From Haliscomenobacter sp. (GTDB lineage: Bacteria > Bacteroidota > Bacteroidia > Chitinophagales > Saprospiraceae), in NCBI RefSeq assembly GCF_016718685.1, contig NZ_JADKCX010000056.1:1-38886 (forward strand): a stretch of 38,886 nucleotides of DNA, in the 5' to 3' direction. The position numbers and the translations under genes are program-made. The notes below the pieces were generated by a model, which saw nothing but the letters and a program-made list of their open reading frames with translations, did not search any database and had not been told where the DNA came from. Of the stretch, positions 24,696-33,588 are shown piece by piece. Each line of letters begins with the position of its first letter. The stretch's first letter is position 1.

Positions 24696-25504
24696 ATGAC
24701 GATAGAACAACTCCGCGATTTGCGCGAGCGTCTGGTGAGTTTGGGGAGGTATCTTGACCCTCAATCAACCGGAAGATGAACTCAACGTCGTGCTCGAAAT
24801 CAATGCCGGAGCCGGAGGTACTGAAGCTTGTGACTGGGCCGAAATGTTGTACCGCATGTACATGATGTGGGCGCAGCGCAGAGGCTTCAAGTTCACTGAA
24901 TTGAATCGCCAGGACGGCGATGTGGCTGGCTTAAAATCGGCTTCCATTGAGATCGAAGGCGAGTATGTATTTGGTTTGCTGAAGGGGAGAAAATGGGGTG
25001 CACCGCCTGGTGCGGGTCAGTCCGTACAATTCTCAAGGCAAACGGATGACTTCCTTTTCCTCGGTATTCGTACACCCGATGGTGGACGATAGCATTGAAA
25101 TCGAGATCAATCCTGCCGATTTGGAATGGGATACCTTCCGGGCAAGTGGTGCGGGTGGGCAGCACGTCAATAAAACCGAATCTGCGGTGCGCGTACGCCA
25201 CCTTCCTTCGGGAATTGTTGCAGAATGCCAACAAGAGCGTTCTCAGCACATGAACCGCGACAAGGCCATGCAAATGCTCAAATCGCGTTTGTATGAGCGT
25301 GAGCTTGAAAAACAAAAAGCCGAAAAAGAAACCATCGAATCGGGCAAAATGAAAAATGAGTGGGGCTCACAAATCCGCAGCTACGTATTGGACGACCGTC
25401 GGGTGAAAGATCACCGCACCGGTTACCAAACCAGCCAAACGGATGCTGTGCTCAATGGCGACATCGATGAGTTTTTGAAGGCATTTCTTATGCACCATGA
25501 TTAA
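24696..25504 (+). CDS. prfB: Peptide chain release factor 2, with internal deletion and frameshift
   Basis: The ATG at 24696 opens MTIEQLRDLRERLVSLGRYL, the usual short RF2 leader. It ends at a site (GGGGAGG-TAT-CTT-GAC, 24742-24758) that looks like the RF2 programmed +1 frameshift site with one T missing. The next recognisable text, LNQPEDELNVVLEINAGAGG, normally lies some 85 residues later, so most of the N-terminal helical domain is absent. A second shift occurs at GGGG (about 24978-24981). With GGG the frame reads KGENGVHRLVRVSP instead of KGRKWGAPP. After it the C-terminal part is intact: the SPY anticodon-like tripeptide, SFSSVFVHP, the GGQ loop SGAGGQHVNKTESAVR, and GSQIRSYVLDDRRVKD. 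As read, no functional RF2 is made. RF2 is normally essential, so an assembly fault or second copy is likely. Confidence 0.8.
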
Positions 25505-25605
25505 AGGTTTTAGGGTTCGAAAGTTCGAGGGTTTGTAGTTCGAGGGTTATGCCCCTCCGCGCACAAGAACCCTCGAACCCCCGAACCCTCGAACCCCCGA
25601 ACCTA
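25505..25605. repeat. GTTCG-word intergenic hairpin, copy 5
   Basis: The left arm (25505-25550) has TTTTAGGGTTCGAAAGTTCG and AGGGTTTGTAGTTCGAGGG words. The right arm (25567-25605) has GAACCCTCGAACCCCCGAAC words in tandem. It separates prfB from the next gene and stops six bases before its ATG. Confidence 0.75.
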
Positions 25606-25610
25606 CTAAT

Positions 25611-26084
25611 ATGACAACTCTTTCTCCCTCCTCCCGCGTCTGGATATACGCCAGCGATAAACCCTTTACCGAGGCGGATGTGCCGGCGATTCGGATGCAA
25701 GTAAAGCAATTCGCTCAGCAATGGGTGAGCCACAATCGGCAATTGCGGGCCGATGCCGATGTATTGCACAATCGCTTTGTGGTGTTGATGGTCGATGAAT
25801 CTCAGGCGGATGCCAGCGGGTGCTCGATTGATAAATCTGTAGCCTTTCTCAAAGACATGCAGGCCGAATACGGTGTGGATTTGTTCAATCGGATGATTTT
25901 TTCCTATCAGGATGCATCTGGGCAAGTCTATTCCGTTGATCGCGATACCTTTGCCCGACTGTACGCCACTGAACAAATCAACGATGATACCTTGGTATTC
26001 GACCCTTTGGTAGCGACCAAACAGGATTTAGATCAGGCATTTGTCAAAAAACTGAGCCAAAGTTGGCACAAGCGGATGATTTAA
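25611..26084 (+). CDS. Conserved Bacteroidota protein of unknown function (GCSIDKS motif)
   Basis: A 157-residue soluble protein that I recognise only as a family common in Bacteroidota and often mislabelled 'ABC transporter ATPase'. No Walker A, Walker B or signature motif is present, so that label is not supported. The conserved core reads VLMVDESQADASGCSIDKSV, preceded by a helix with WVSHNRQLRA, and the end reads SWHKRMI. Cys and Asp in GCSIDKS could be functional, but no reaction is known to me. There is no signal peptide. It starts at ATG directly after a GTTCG hairpin, downstream of prfB, and may share its transcript. A new function assignment would need structure or genetics. Confidence 0.65.
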   Translation: MTTLSPSSRVWIYASDKPFTEADVPAIRMQVKQFAQQWVSHNRQLRADADVLHNRFVVLMVDESQADASGCSIDKSVAFLKDMQAEYGVDLFNRMIFSYQDASGQVYSVDRDTFARLYATEQINDDTLVFDPLVATKQDLDQAFVKKLSQSWHKRMI

Positions 26085-26204
26085 TACCCCTCCAAATAGG
26101 CTTCATCCAAAAAACACTCTCTTTGATCCAATAAATCCGGGTTTATAAAAGGCAAAGCACGTAAATTGCTGAAGCATTCAATTCAATAGTAAATCTGTGA
26201 TTAG

Positions 26205-26666
26205 ATGATTGGCAAAGTAAAAAAATGGCTAGGGATAGAGGGGGTGAAAATGGAGTTGATCCTGGAAGAAGATGCCACCGCGCAAAAAGGAATGGTCAGC
26301 GGAACGATCCGTTTTACCAGCATGAACTCACAAGTGGTGACCAAGGTCAAAGTAGTATTTATCGAACGGTACTCGCGCGGTAGGGGCAAAGAAAAGTTGG
26401 TGGATGAATACGAATTAGGCGCCATAGAGCTACACGAAGACATAGTAGTTCCCGCCGGAGAATCCGTGGAGGTAGAATTCAACCTCTCTTACAATTTGGT
26501 CCGCTCGGAGATGGATGAAATGGAAAAATCCAATTTTTTACTCTCTCCTTTCATCAAAGCAGCGAAACGAATCAGTGCGGTCAAATCGGAATACCGGATC
26601 GAGGCGGAGGCCAAAGTGAAAGGTACGGCCTTGAATCCCTTCGACCGTAAGGAGGTGAAGATCTAA
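26205..26666 (+). CDS. Spo0M-like (arrestin-fold) protein
   Basis: A 153-residue soluble protein beginning MIGKVKKWLGIEGVKMELIL. It is rich in beta strands (GMVSGTIRFTSMNSQVVTKV, VKVVFIERYSRGRGKEK, ELGAIELHEDIVVPAGESVE, VEFNLSYNLVR), the pattern of the SpoOM/sporulation-control family (PF07070). Members adopt an arrestin-like fold. In Bacillus, Spo0M affects sporulation and cell division; outside spore formers the role is unknown. This organism type does not sporulate. The length is near half of the Bacillus protein, so it covers one arrestin lobe. It is alone between an unknown gene and the photolyase, which starts 50 bases downstream on the same strand. Confidence 0.75.
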   Translation: MIGKVKKWLGIEGVKMELILEEDATAQKGMVSGTIRFTSMNSQVVTKVKVVFIERYSRGRGKEKLVDEYELGAIELHEDIVVPAGESVEVEFNLSYNLVRSEMDEMEKSNFLLSPFIKAAKRISAVKSEYRIEAEAKVKGTALNPFDRKEVKI

Positions 26667-26715
26667 TGAACCAATACGGCCTTGGCCTGTTTAGTTTCCA
26701 CTGAACAGGTACCCT

Positions 26716-28065
26716 ATGCAAGCAATTACCCTATTTTGGTTTCGGCGAGACCTGCGACTCCAGGACAACGCGGGATTGTACCATGCCCTCAAAAGCAAGT
26801 TCCCTGTATTGCCCCTCTTTATTTTTGATACTGAGATTCTGGATGAATTGGAAGACCCGGAGGATGCCCGGGTGGCTTTTTTGCACCAGCGTATCACTGA
26901 GCTTCAAGCGGAGTTGGCGAACCTGGGCAGCAGCATGCTCGTTCGTTATGGCAAACCCGCCGAAGTCTGGGCCGAAGTCTTGCAGGATCATGTAGTGGCT
27001 GAAGTGTACACCAACCACGATTATGAGCCCCGGGCCATGCAGCGGGATGCCGTAGTCCAAAATCTCCTTACGCAGCAAAATATCCCATTTTTCAGCTTCA
27101 AGGACCAGGTGATTTTTGAAAAGCTGGAAGTGACCAAGTCGGATGGAAAACCTTATACAGTATTTACCCCTTATAGCCGGATGTGGAAAAACCGCTTGGC
27201 TTCACAAATGGAGACCATTCAGGAAAATGGCGCAACACAAGCCATTTCTTTCTTTTTAAAGCCTTACCCCACCGAAAAATACTACTCTAATTTCTGGCAA
27301 ACAAATTCCTTGTCTTTACCTGCGCTAAGCGCAATGGGTTTTCAGCCGTCTGGCATTACTATTCCTCCCACCACAGTGAGCCGAGGACTGATCGTGCAGT
27401 ACGACAAAACACGGGATTTTCCCTACCTAAATGGAACTTCCCGACTAGGCATTCATTTCCGCTTTGGAACCATTAGTATTCGCGAAAAGGCTCGACGGGC
27501 ACTGGAACTGAATGAAACTTTTCTCAATGAGTTGATTTGGCGGGATTTTTATGCCCAAATTTTATTCAATTTCCCTCACGTTGCCCAAGGTTCATTTCGG
27601 CCAGAGTACGATCAAATTGAGTGGCGGAATGATGAGGGTGAATTTGAAAAATGGTGTGCCGGAAAAACAGGTTACCCCATCGTTGATGCAGGCCTGCGTG
27701 AACTGAATGCCACGGGCTACATGCACAACCGAGTCAGAATGATCACCGCGAGTTTTTTGACCAAACACCTCTTGATCGACTGGCGCTGGGGGGAGGCGTA
27801 TTTTGCCAAAAAACTCCTCGATTTTGATCTGGCCAGCAACAATGGTGGCTGGCAGTGGGCTGCTGGTTGCGGCACGGATGCAGCACCTTATTTTCGGGTG
27901 TTTAGCCCGGCGGCACAGCAAGAAAAATTTGATCCAGAGTACAAATATGTAAGGAAGTGGGTGCCAGAGTATGGGACGGCTGCGTATCCAAAACCGATTG
28001 TCGACCACAAATTTGCACGGGAACGGTGTTTGGAGGTGTATAAAGCCGCTTTGAAACCATCGTAA
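26716..28065 (+). CDS. phrB: Deoxyribodipyrimidine photolyase (class I CPD type)
   Basis: A 449-residue flavoprotein of the cryptochrome/photolyase family. The N-terminal antenna domain opens ITLFWFRRDLRLQDNAGLYH. The catalytic FAD half contains FPYLNGTSRLGIHFRFGTIS, LNELIWRDFYAQILFNFP, TGYPIVDAGLRELNATGYMH, NRVRMITASFLTKHLLIDWR and NNGGWQWAAGCGTDAAPYFR, with the Trp and Asn residues that contact FAD and the dimer. It uses blue light to split cyclobutane pyrimidine dimers. Its length is normal and it appears intact. It is followed by a word hairpin and a strong terminator, so it ends this plus-strand series. Confidence 0.95.
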   Translation: MQAITLFWFRRDLRLQDNAGLYHALKSKFPVLPLFIFDTEILDELEDPEDARVAFLHQRITELQAELANLGSSMLVRYGKPAEVWAEVLQDHVVAEVYTNHDYEPRAMQRDAVVQNLLTQQNIPFFSFKDQVIFEKLEVTKSDGKPYTVFTPYSRMWKNRLASQMETIQENGATQAISFFLKPYPTEKYYSNFWQTNSLSLPALSAMGFQPSGITIPPTTVSRGLIVQYDKTRDFPYLNGTSRLGIHFRFGTISIREKARRALELNETFLNELIWRDFYAQILFNFPHVAQGSFRPEYDQIEWRNDEGEFEKWCAGKTGYPIVDAGLRELNATGYMHNRVRMITASFLTKHLLIDWRWGEAYFAKKLLDFDLASNNGGWQWAAGCGTDAAPYFRVFSPAAQQEKFDPEYKYVRKWVPEYGTAAYPKPIVDHKFARERCLEVYKAALKPS

Positions 28066-28096
28066 ACTCAACACGGAAGATTTATTTCACCACAGA

Positions 28097-28148
28097 TTCG
28101 CACAGATTCACACAGATTTTATTCATAATCTGTGTGAATCTGTGCGAA
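28097..28148. repeat. Perfect intergenic hairpin of CACAGATTC words
   Basis: The 22-base arm 28097-28118 (TTCGCACAGATTCACACAGA then TT) is the exact reverse complement of 28127-28148, with an 8-base loop. Each arm holds two copies of CACAGATT. It lies just upstream of a separate terminator, so termination alone does not explain it. Confidence 0.85.
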
Positions 28149-28157
28149 ATAAAAAAA

Positions 28158-28194
28158 ACGCCAACCAGGATTTCTCCCGATTGGCGTCTTTTTT
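28158..28194. terminator. Bidirectional rho-independent terminator
   Basis: ACGCCAA (28158-28164) pairs with TTGGCGT (28181-28187). A T-run follows on the plus strand (28189-28194) and an A-run (28151-28158) gives the T-run for the minus strand. It closes both phrB and the convergent susC-susD unit. Confidence 0.8.
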
Positions 28195-28234
28195 ATTCAG
28201 CACATTCGTGCCTCCTCAACAAAAACCGTAGCGA

Positions 28235-29971
28235 TTAATAGCCAGGGTTCTGCTTCAGGGCATCTGGTGTGAGGTCAATTTGTGATTGTGGGATAGGCAG
28301 GTATTCGTGCTTGCCAGCAGTCATCGTAGCACCACCCAAAGTACCCGGCAAAAACTTAGATTCGTAAGCCAGGTAAGCGTTAACTACGGATGCGGCAGTT
28401 CCCCAACGCACCAGGTCGTAGAAACGGTGACCTTCGCCAGACAATTCGATTTTGCGCTCGAACTGTACGGCAGTACGGGCAACAGCTTTGTCGGTCCAAG
28501 GTGTGTTGTACAGACCAATCACGTAGTTGGCGGCATTGGAGCCATCAGCACGCTTCACCCAGCCGGCTGTATTGGCAGCGCGAGCACGGATCATGTTGGT
28601 GTATTCGCGGGCTTTTTCCAAACTACCGATTTCCACTTCACACTCAGCCGCCATCAGCAGTACATCTGCAAAACGGATGATGGTGTAGTTGAGGGCAGTA
28701 TAACCAGGCGTCCAGGAGCTGTTGTCCTGCAAGGAACCACGGTCAGACTTGTAATAGGTATACTTGATTGGAGAGTAAGGACCACCGTTGGGCTGGTTGC
28801 GAATCCAGGCCGCACCGGGGTGATCTTGCCAATCCAGGAAAGGAATACCCCGACGGCCAACTGACCAGTCGAGACGTGGATCCAGTGTACCTGCATCAGG
28901 CGTAAAGGCGTCACCAGAGCCCAGACCCATATCGGTTTTAACCTGATTCGCTCCGGTATTGTAACTACCATCCAGGAGTGGAAGGCCAGTGGCATTCACG
29001 CGGAAAGAGTTAACCAATTCGAAGCTCGGGTGGAAGAATCCGCAGCAGTTACCAGGGCCGTTAGGACCGGTATTGTAAGGAAAGTTCAAGTCAAATTCAG
29101 CGTTGGCGTTGTTGACACTACCTGTGTTGGCAGCTGCCTGATAAGCCCAGATGGACTCAGCATTGTTGTCGTTAGAAGCTTTGAACAGGTCACCGTATTT
29201 GGCTTCCAGTGCGTACTTCTTGCCGTTGCTGGTTTTACCATTGGCAATACAAGCATCAAACTGTGCTTTGGCTTCAGCATACTTCTTTTGGTAGAGATAA
29301 ACTTTACCCAGATAAGCAGCAGCAGCCCACTTGTTGACACGACCCACTTGACCCTGTGTTTCAGGCAGGTTGTCCAGTGCGTACTTAAAGTCAGCCTCGA
29401 TTTTTGGCCACAGGTCTTGATCGTTTTTCACTAGTTCGATTCCTCCGCCGTAATCCAGTGTTTCATCCACATAAGGCGTGTTGTTGAAGTTGCGCTTCAA
29501 GGAGAAGTAGTAGTGTCCACGCAAAAAACGCGCTTGTGCAGCAAAGCTGGTTTTGCTTGCTTCGGTTACGTCTGGCTGAGCATCCGCGATCAGGCGTAGT
29601 ACCAGGTTAGCCCTGGCAACCCCTTCATAAAGGCCTACCCAATTTTCAAGAATAACCCCTTGCGTGGAGAGATTCTCAAAACGTTGAATGGGGTTGATGT
29701 CGGAAAAGTCGCCAGGGTCAGTACCTTTGTTGGCGTCACCACCACGGATACTACCCCATACCCAGTTGGATGGGCTGGCCATTCGGCGGAACCGGCCATT
29801 CACTTGAGAATAAGCCGTGATCAGGGCAGCATCTATCCCCTTGGTAGTGGTCAATTGAGCATTGGCCAACTGGCCAGTTGGAGCAACCTCCAAAAAGCTA
29901 TCCTTACAGGCAAAGGCAATCATAGCCAGGATGGCCAGTGATAATCCTGTAATGAGCACTCTATTTTTCAT
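28235..29971 (-). CDS. SusD/RagB-family nutrient-binding outer-membrane lipoprotein
   Basis: A 578-residue lipoprotein (MKNRVLITGLSLAILAMIAF, lipobox Cys at residue 22) of the SusD/RagB family. It shows the N-terminal FLEVAPTGQL segment, the TPR-like helices (GRVNKWAAAAYLGKVYLYQK, YAEAKAQFDACI), and the C-terminal RagB/SusD pieces YTALNYTIIRFADVLLMAAE, GHRFYDLVRWGTA and the terminal HEYLPIPQSQIDLTPDALKQ NPGY end. SusD caps the SusC channel and captures substrate for TonB-driven uptake. It follows susC by 40 bases on the same strand. The ligand cannot be read from the sequence. No glycoside hydrolase is visible within the window, so it is not an obvious polysaccharide locus. Confidence 0.93.
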   Translation of the reverse strand: MKNRVLITGLSLAILAMIAFACKDSFLEVAPTGQLANAQLTTTKGIDAALITAYSQVNGRFRRMASPSNWVWGSIRGGDANKGTDPGDFSDINPIQRFENLSTQGVILENWVGLYEGVARANLVLRLIADAQPDVTEASKTSFAAQARFLRGHYYFSLKRNFNNTPYVDETLDYGGGIELVKNDQDLWPKIEADFKYALDNLPETQGQVGRVNKWAAAAYLGKVYLYQKKYAEAKAQFDACIANGKTSNGKKYALEAKYGDLFKASNDNNAESIWAYQAAANTGSVNNANAEFDLNFPYNTGPNGPGNCCGFFHPSFELVNSFRVNATGLPLLDGSYNTGANQVKTDMGLGSGDAFTPDAGTLDPRLDWSVGRRGIPFLDWQDHPGAAWIRNQPNGGPYSPIKYTYYKSDRGSLQDNSSWTPGYTALNYTIIRFADVLLMAAECEVEIGSLEKAREYTNMIRARAANTAGWVKRADGSNAANYVIGLYNTPWTDKAVARTAVQFERKIELSGEGHRFYDLVRWGTAASVVNAYLAYESKFLPGTLGGATMTAGKHEYLPIPQSQIDLTPDALKQNPGY

Positions 29972-30011
29972 ATTTGATTTTTTTAACTTAACAACTTAAA
30001 CAATGAATGGT

Positions 30012-33000
30012 TTAGAAACCGACGTTTACACCAAAGTTAAAGCTTTTGGTCAATGGGTAGTTACCCACGTCGATACCAAATTGGGTATCGGCGTTTCCAC
30101 CAACAGATGGATCCAAACCTTCGTACTTGGTGATGGTCAACAGGTTATTGGCCGATGCGAATATGCGCAAACGGGTAATGTTGAGCTTAGACAGGACTGA
30201 TGCTGGAAGGGTATACCCTATCCCCACGTTCTGCAAGCGAACATAAGATCCGTCCTCAACGTAGAAAGAGTTGGCTTGCGTATTGGTACTGAAGTTCGAA
30301 GCCGTTTCAAAGATCGGAATGGTAGCACCGCGGTTGCTGGTAGACCAAGAGTCCTTCACACGCTCTGAAATGGCCGCACCCTGGAAGGATGGGAAGAAGT
30401 CGGTGAACCACTTTGAAGCATTGAAAATCTTGTTGCCAAATACCCCATTGGCGTAAGCTGTCAGGTCAATGTTCTTATAGGTAAGGGTCAAACCAATACC
30501 TCCCGAAAACTTAGGCACTGGGCTACCCAAATAAGTACGGTCTTTATCGTCAATTTTGCCATCTTTATTGATGTCGGCATAACGGAAACGGCCAACGCCT
30601 TTACCGTCCTGAGCAGGTGCACCCGCTACTTCTTCCGCAGTTTGGAACAAGCCCGTTACTTGGTAACCAAAGAAAGCCGAGATCGACTGACCCAACTGGT
30701 TGCGAATCGGAGTCAAACCGCGGTAACCAGGGTTAACGGTGGTTAGGTAGGTCAAACCAGGGGCCAGGAAGAAATTTCATTCTTCAAGGTACCTGCAGTG
30801 ACATTCAATTCGTACTTCAAATCGCCGACCACATTGCCCCGAGTGATGACCTGGATGTCTACCCCGGCGTTAATCATTTCGGCGATGTTAACCGTAGGAG
30901 GAGCAGCTTCAGTACCATTGGTCGCTGGAATAGGCAATTGCAGCAACAAATCGCGCGTTTTCTTGTTCCAAACGTCCAAAATTACGTCCAGTTTGCCATT
31001 GAAGAAAGTACCGTCAAAACCGATGTTTTGCGTAACTGAAGTTTCCCATTTGGCGTTAGGGTTACCGATTCGTGTACGATAGAAACCCAACACTGCACCA
31101 GAGTTGCTACCATTGACGTCGTAAGAAGAATTACCAATGCTGCCACCGTACAAGCTGAACTGGTTGAATGGGCTAACGTTGTTGGAGTTACCCATGATCC
31201 CGTAACCACCGCGGATTTTCAAATCGTCGATCCACTTCAGGTTTTCCATGAACTTCTCAGAAGAAATCCGCCAGGCAGCCGAGAAGGCGGGGAATACCCC
31301 ATAGCGGTTGTTTTCACCAAAACGAGAAGAACCGTCACGACGTACCAGCGCAGTCAGAAGGTACTTGTCGTTCATGTTGTAGGCGATCCGACCGAAGTAC
31401 GAAGCGAAGTTAATCCCTTTGCCATAGCCACTGTTCACCGGTTGGCGGTTGGTATTTGGCAAGGTGATGAAGTCAGGGTCATTGGAGAATGGATCGGTAC
31501 CACTAGCATTGATGTTGCGGAAGCGACCGGTATTCAAGGCTTCCTGACCCACTAAGAGATCGATACCATGTACCCCAAACTTCTTCTTGTAGTTGGCGGT
31601 ATTGGTAACCGTCCAACCAAAGCCAAAGCCACCACCTTCGCCATAAGTAAAGGCAGAGTTGTTCTCAGAGTTCTCGTATTGGATACCAAAATAGTTTACG
31701 TTGTAATTGCTTCCGTAGTTGCCACCCAAGCTGGTGCGGACCACCAAACCTGGGATCAGGTCGTATTCAGCATAAATGTTGCCAAACAAACCAGCGTTAA
31801 AGCTACGGTTGTCACGGCCACGGTCGCGGTTGGCAACGGGGTTACGTGGGTTGTTGAAACCTTTAGCCGCAGTACCTGCATAACCACCAAATTCGTCATA
31901 AACTGGAATAATGGATGGCATCCGGAAGGCTTGCAGTACGTCGTTTTCGTCGTCACCAATCCCAAGACCACCGTTATCCCCTTGTTGACCCAACACCTGG
32001 CGATAGGTGAATTGCAGGTTTTCACCGATGCGGAGCTTCTTGGTCAAGTTGAATTCAGAGTTGGCACGGAAAGCGTGGCGTTTGAAGTTGTTGTAGATCA
32101 TGATACCCGCTTGGTCCTGAGTGCTCAAGCCAAAGTAGAAGCGACTGTTGTCGCCACCACCGGAGAAGCCCAAAGAATGACGAGTGATCGGTGCGACCCG
32201 AGTAATTGCATCATACCAGTCGGTACCTGCTTTGTTGGCTTTTACTACCTGGTAAATGGAACCAGCTTTGGTGTCAACATTGTATTTGGCTTTTTCAGCC
32301 TCCAGGTTAATGGAACCGACCACGCCTGATGCACCACCAACGGTAAGGTAGTCAGGAATAACAGGAGCATTGCCACCCAAACCAATGGTTCCAAACTGAG
32401 GGTGTACAGCCTTGACACCAGAGTTTTCATTACCCTTGGCTGTCCAGAAGGCAAAATCGGTAGGGTTCATCATTTCCTGGCCCTTTCCGGGATCGGTGAA
32501 ACCATACAAACCATCATAGGTTACACTCAACTTGCGGGCATTTTTGGAGCCTTTTTTGGTGGTGTACACGATAACCCCACTTGCTGCACGAGCACCGTAG
32601 ATTGAGGCAGCCGCTGCGTCTTTCAACACGGTAGTAGACTCGATGTCGCCAGGGTTGAGGAAGTCAGTAGAACCTACGGGTACCCCATCCACAATGTACA
32701 GTGGTTCGTTGCCACCAAAAGAGCCGAAACCACGCACGCGAATCTGGCTAGCTGTACCCGGCTGACCATTGGTGACCACCGTTACCCCGGAAACCCGACC
32801 AGCCAATTGCTGCTCAACGTTACCTGAAGGTACGGCATTCAAATCTTTGGCCTTTACGGTAGATACGGCGCCAGTTGCTTCCCGGCGGCTATCTACGGTA
32901 TAACCCGTTACAATCAATTCTTTCAAAGTAGATACATCCTCTTCCAAAGTGATGTTGTAGGAACTTTGTGCGTCCAAAGCCACCTCGATGGTGCGGTAAC

Positions 33001-33244
33001 CCACGTAGCTGACCACTAGGGATCCTCCTGTACTTGGAACTTCCAAAGAGAATGATCCGTCCAATTCGGTAACGGTACCTGCGGCGGTACCTTTGAGAAG
33101 TACGTTTACTCCAGGAAGACCTTCTCGATCGGTGTCGGTGATTTTGCCACTGACGGTCCGTTGTCCGATTGCTGCGACGGCCGGCAAGCACAACAGCAAA
33201 AACACGACAAGCCTCTGAAGTAGAGCTGAATAGCTGTTTTTCAT
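30012..33244 (-). CDS. SusC/RagA TonB-dependent receptor, split by one frameshift
   Basis: The protein would be about 1077 residues, a usual SusC size. A signal peptide is followed by the carboxypeptidase-like domain (TVSGKITDTDREGLPGVNVL, GTVTELDGSFSLEVP, VSYVGYRTIEVALD). The plug domain has GAVSTVKAKDLNAVPSGNVE, LAGRVSGVTVVTNGQPG, IRVRGFGSFGGNEPLYIVDG and ASGVIVYTTKKG. The barrel ends SFNFGVNVGF, with aromatic C-terminus. The frame breaks near 30770: ...KNEISSWPLV stops, while the continuation FLAPGLTYLTTVNPGYRGLT is one base away. Restoring ATTTCTTTCCTGG (TTT for TT) joins them, so this is probably a sequencing slip. It imports a ligand with SusD through the outer membrane using TonB energy. 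It diverges from the VCBS lipoprotein gene. Confidence 0.9.
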
Positions 33245-33588
33245 GAACTAGCAGAATTTAAGATTGGTTAAATAAGAATGTAATTCAAACCCGATTACCC
33301 TTTTGTCGCTAAGCGTTTATCAAAAAAATTTATCAAAAATAGGGTTTTGAAATAAAATTTGGTGTTTTTGGTTAAAAAATTATTAAAAATGTATTTTTCT
33401 GTGTTTCGCCAAAAACTTGACTGAATGCAAAAGGCTAGAATAATCAAGGCTTTAGCGCTATCGATGGTGGCTTGGGCATCGGAAATTGGCGCAAAAAAAT
33501 CTTTTTCGAAATAAATAAGAATTTTTTTGTGCTTGGTCGGAATAATCGCAAAGGGATTTATCTTGCGGCGGTTAAAAAAGGCTTACAA
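33245..33588. other. AT-rich divergent intergenic region between susC and the VCBS lipoprotein
   Basis: No gene is seen in these 344 bases. A minus-strand element TATTTTTG (33341 to 33334) fits a susC promoter. Three poly-A/T tracts lie around 33320-33400. An in-frame ATG at 33472 upstream of the VCBS gene reads a non-signal sequence, so I do not treat it as coding. A shared regulator could sit here, but no clear operator palindrome is visible. Confidence 0.6.
33334..33341 (-). promoter_or_regulatory. TAnnTTTG promoter element for susC
   Basis: The minus strand reads TATTTTTG about 90 bases upstream of the susC start, inside a divergent AT-rich gap. The surroundings are A/T-rich, so a chance match is possible. 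Confidence 0.35.

Noticed and set aside
24742..24758. Normal programmed frameshift in prfB as the full explanation of the split
   Set aside because: The UGA after CTT is absent, the frames downstream do not match a +1 shift to the RF2 text, and about 85 residues are missing, so recoding alone cannot restore the protein.
6371..28148. CRISPR array
   Set aside because: Repeats are not regularly spaced by unique spacers, units are 7-12 bases, and no cas genes are present.
28235..33244. Polysaccharide utilisation locus with a defined substrate
   Set aside because: SusC/SusD are present but no glycoside hydrolase, lyase, sulfatase or hybrid sensor is visible in the window, so naming a substrate would be guesswork.
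33472..33588. Upstream start for the large VCBS protein
   Set aside because: The extra 39 residues precede a perfect lipoprotein signal that begins at 33589, and they are not signal-like.
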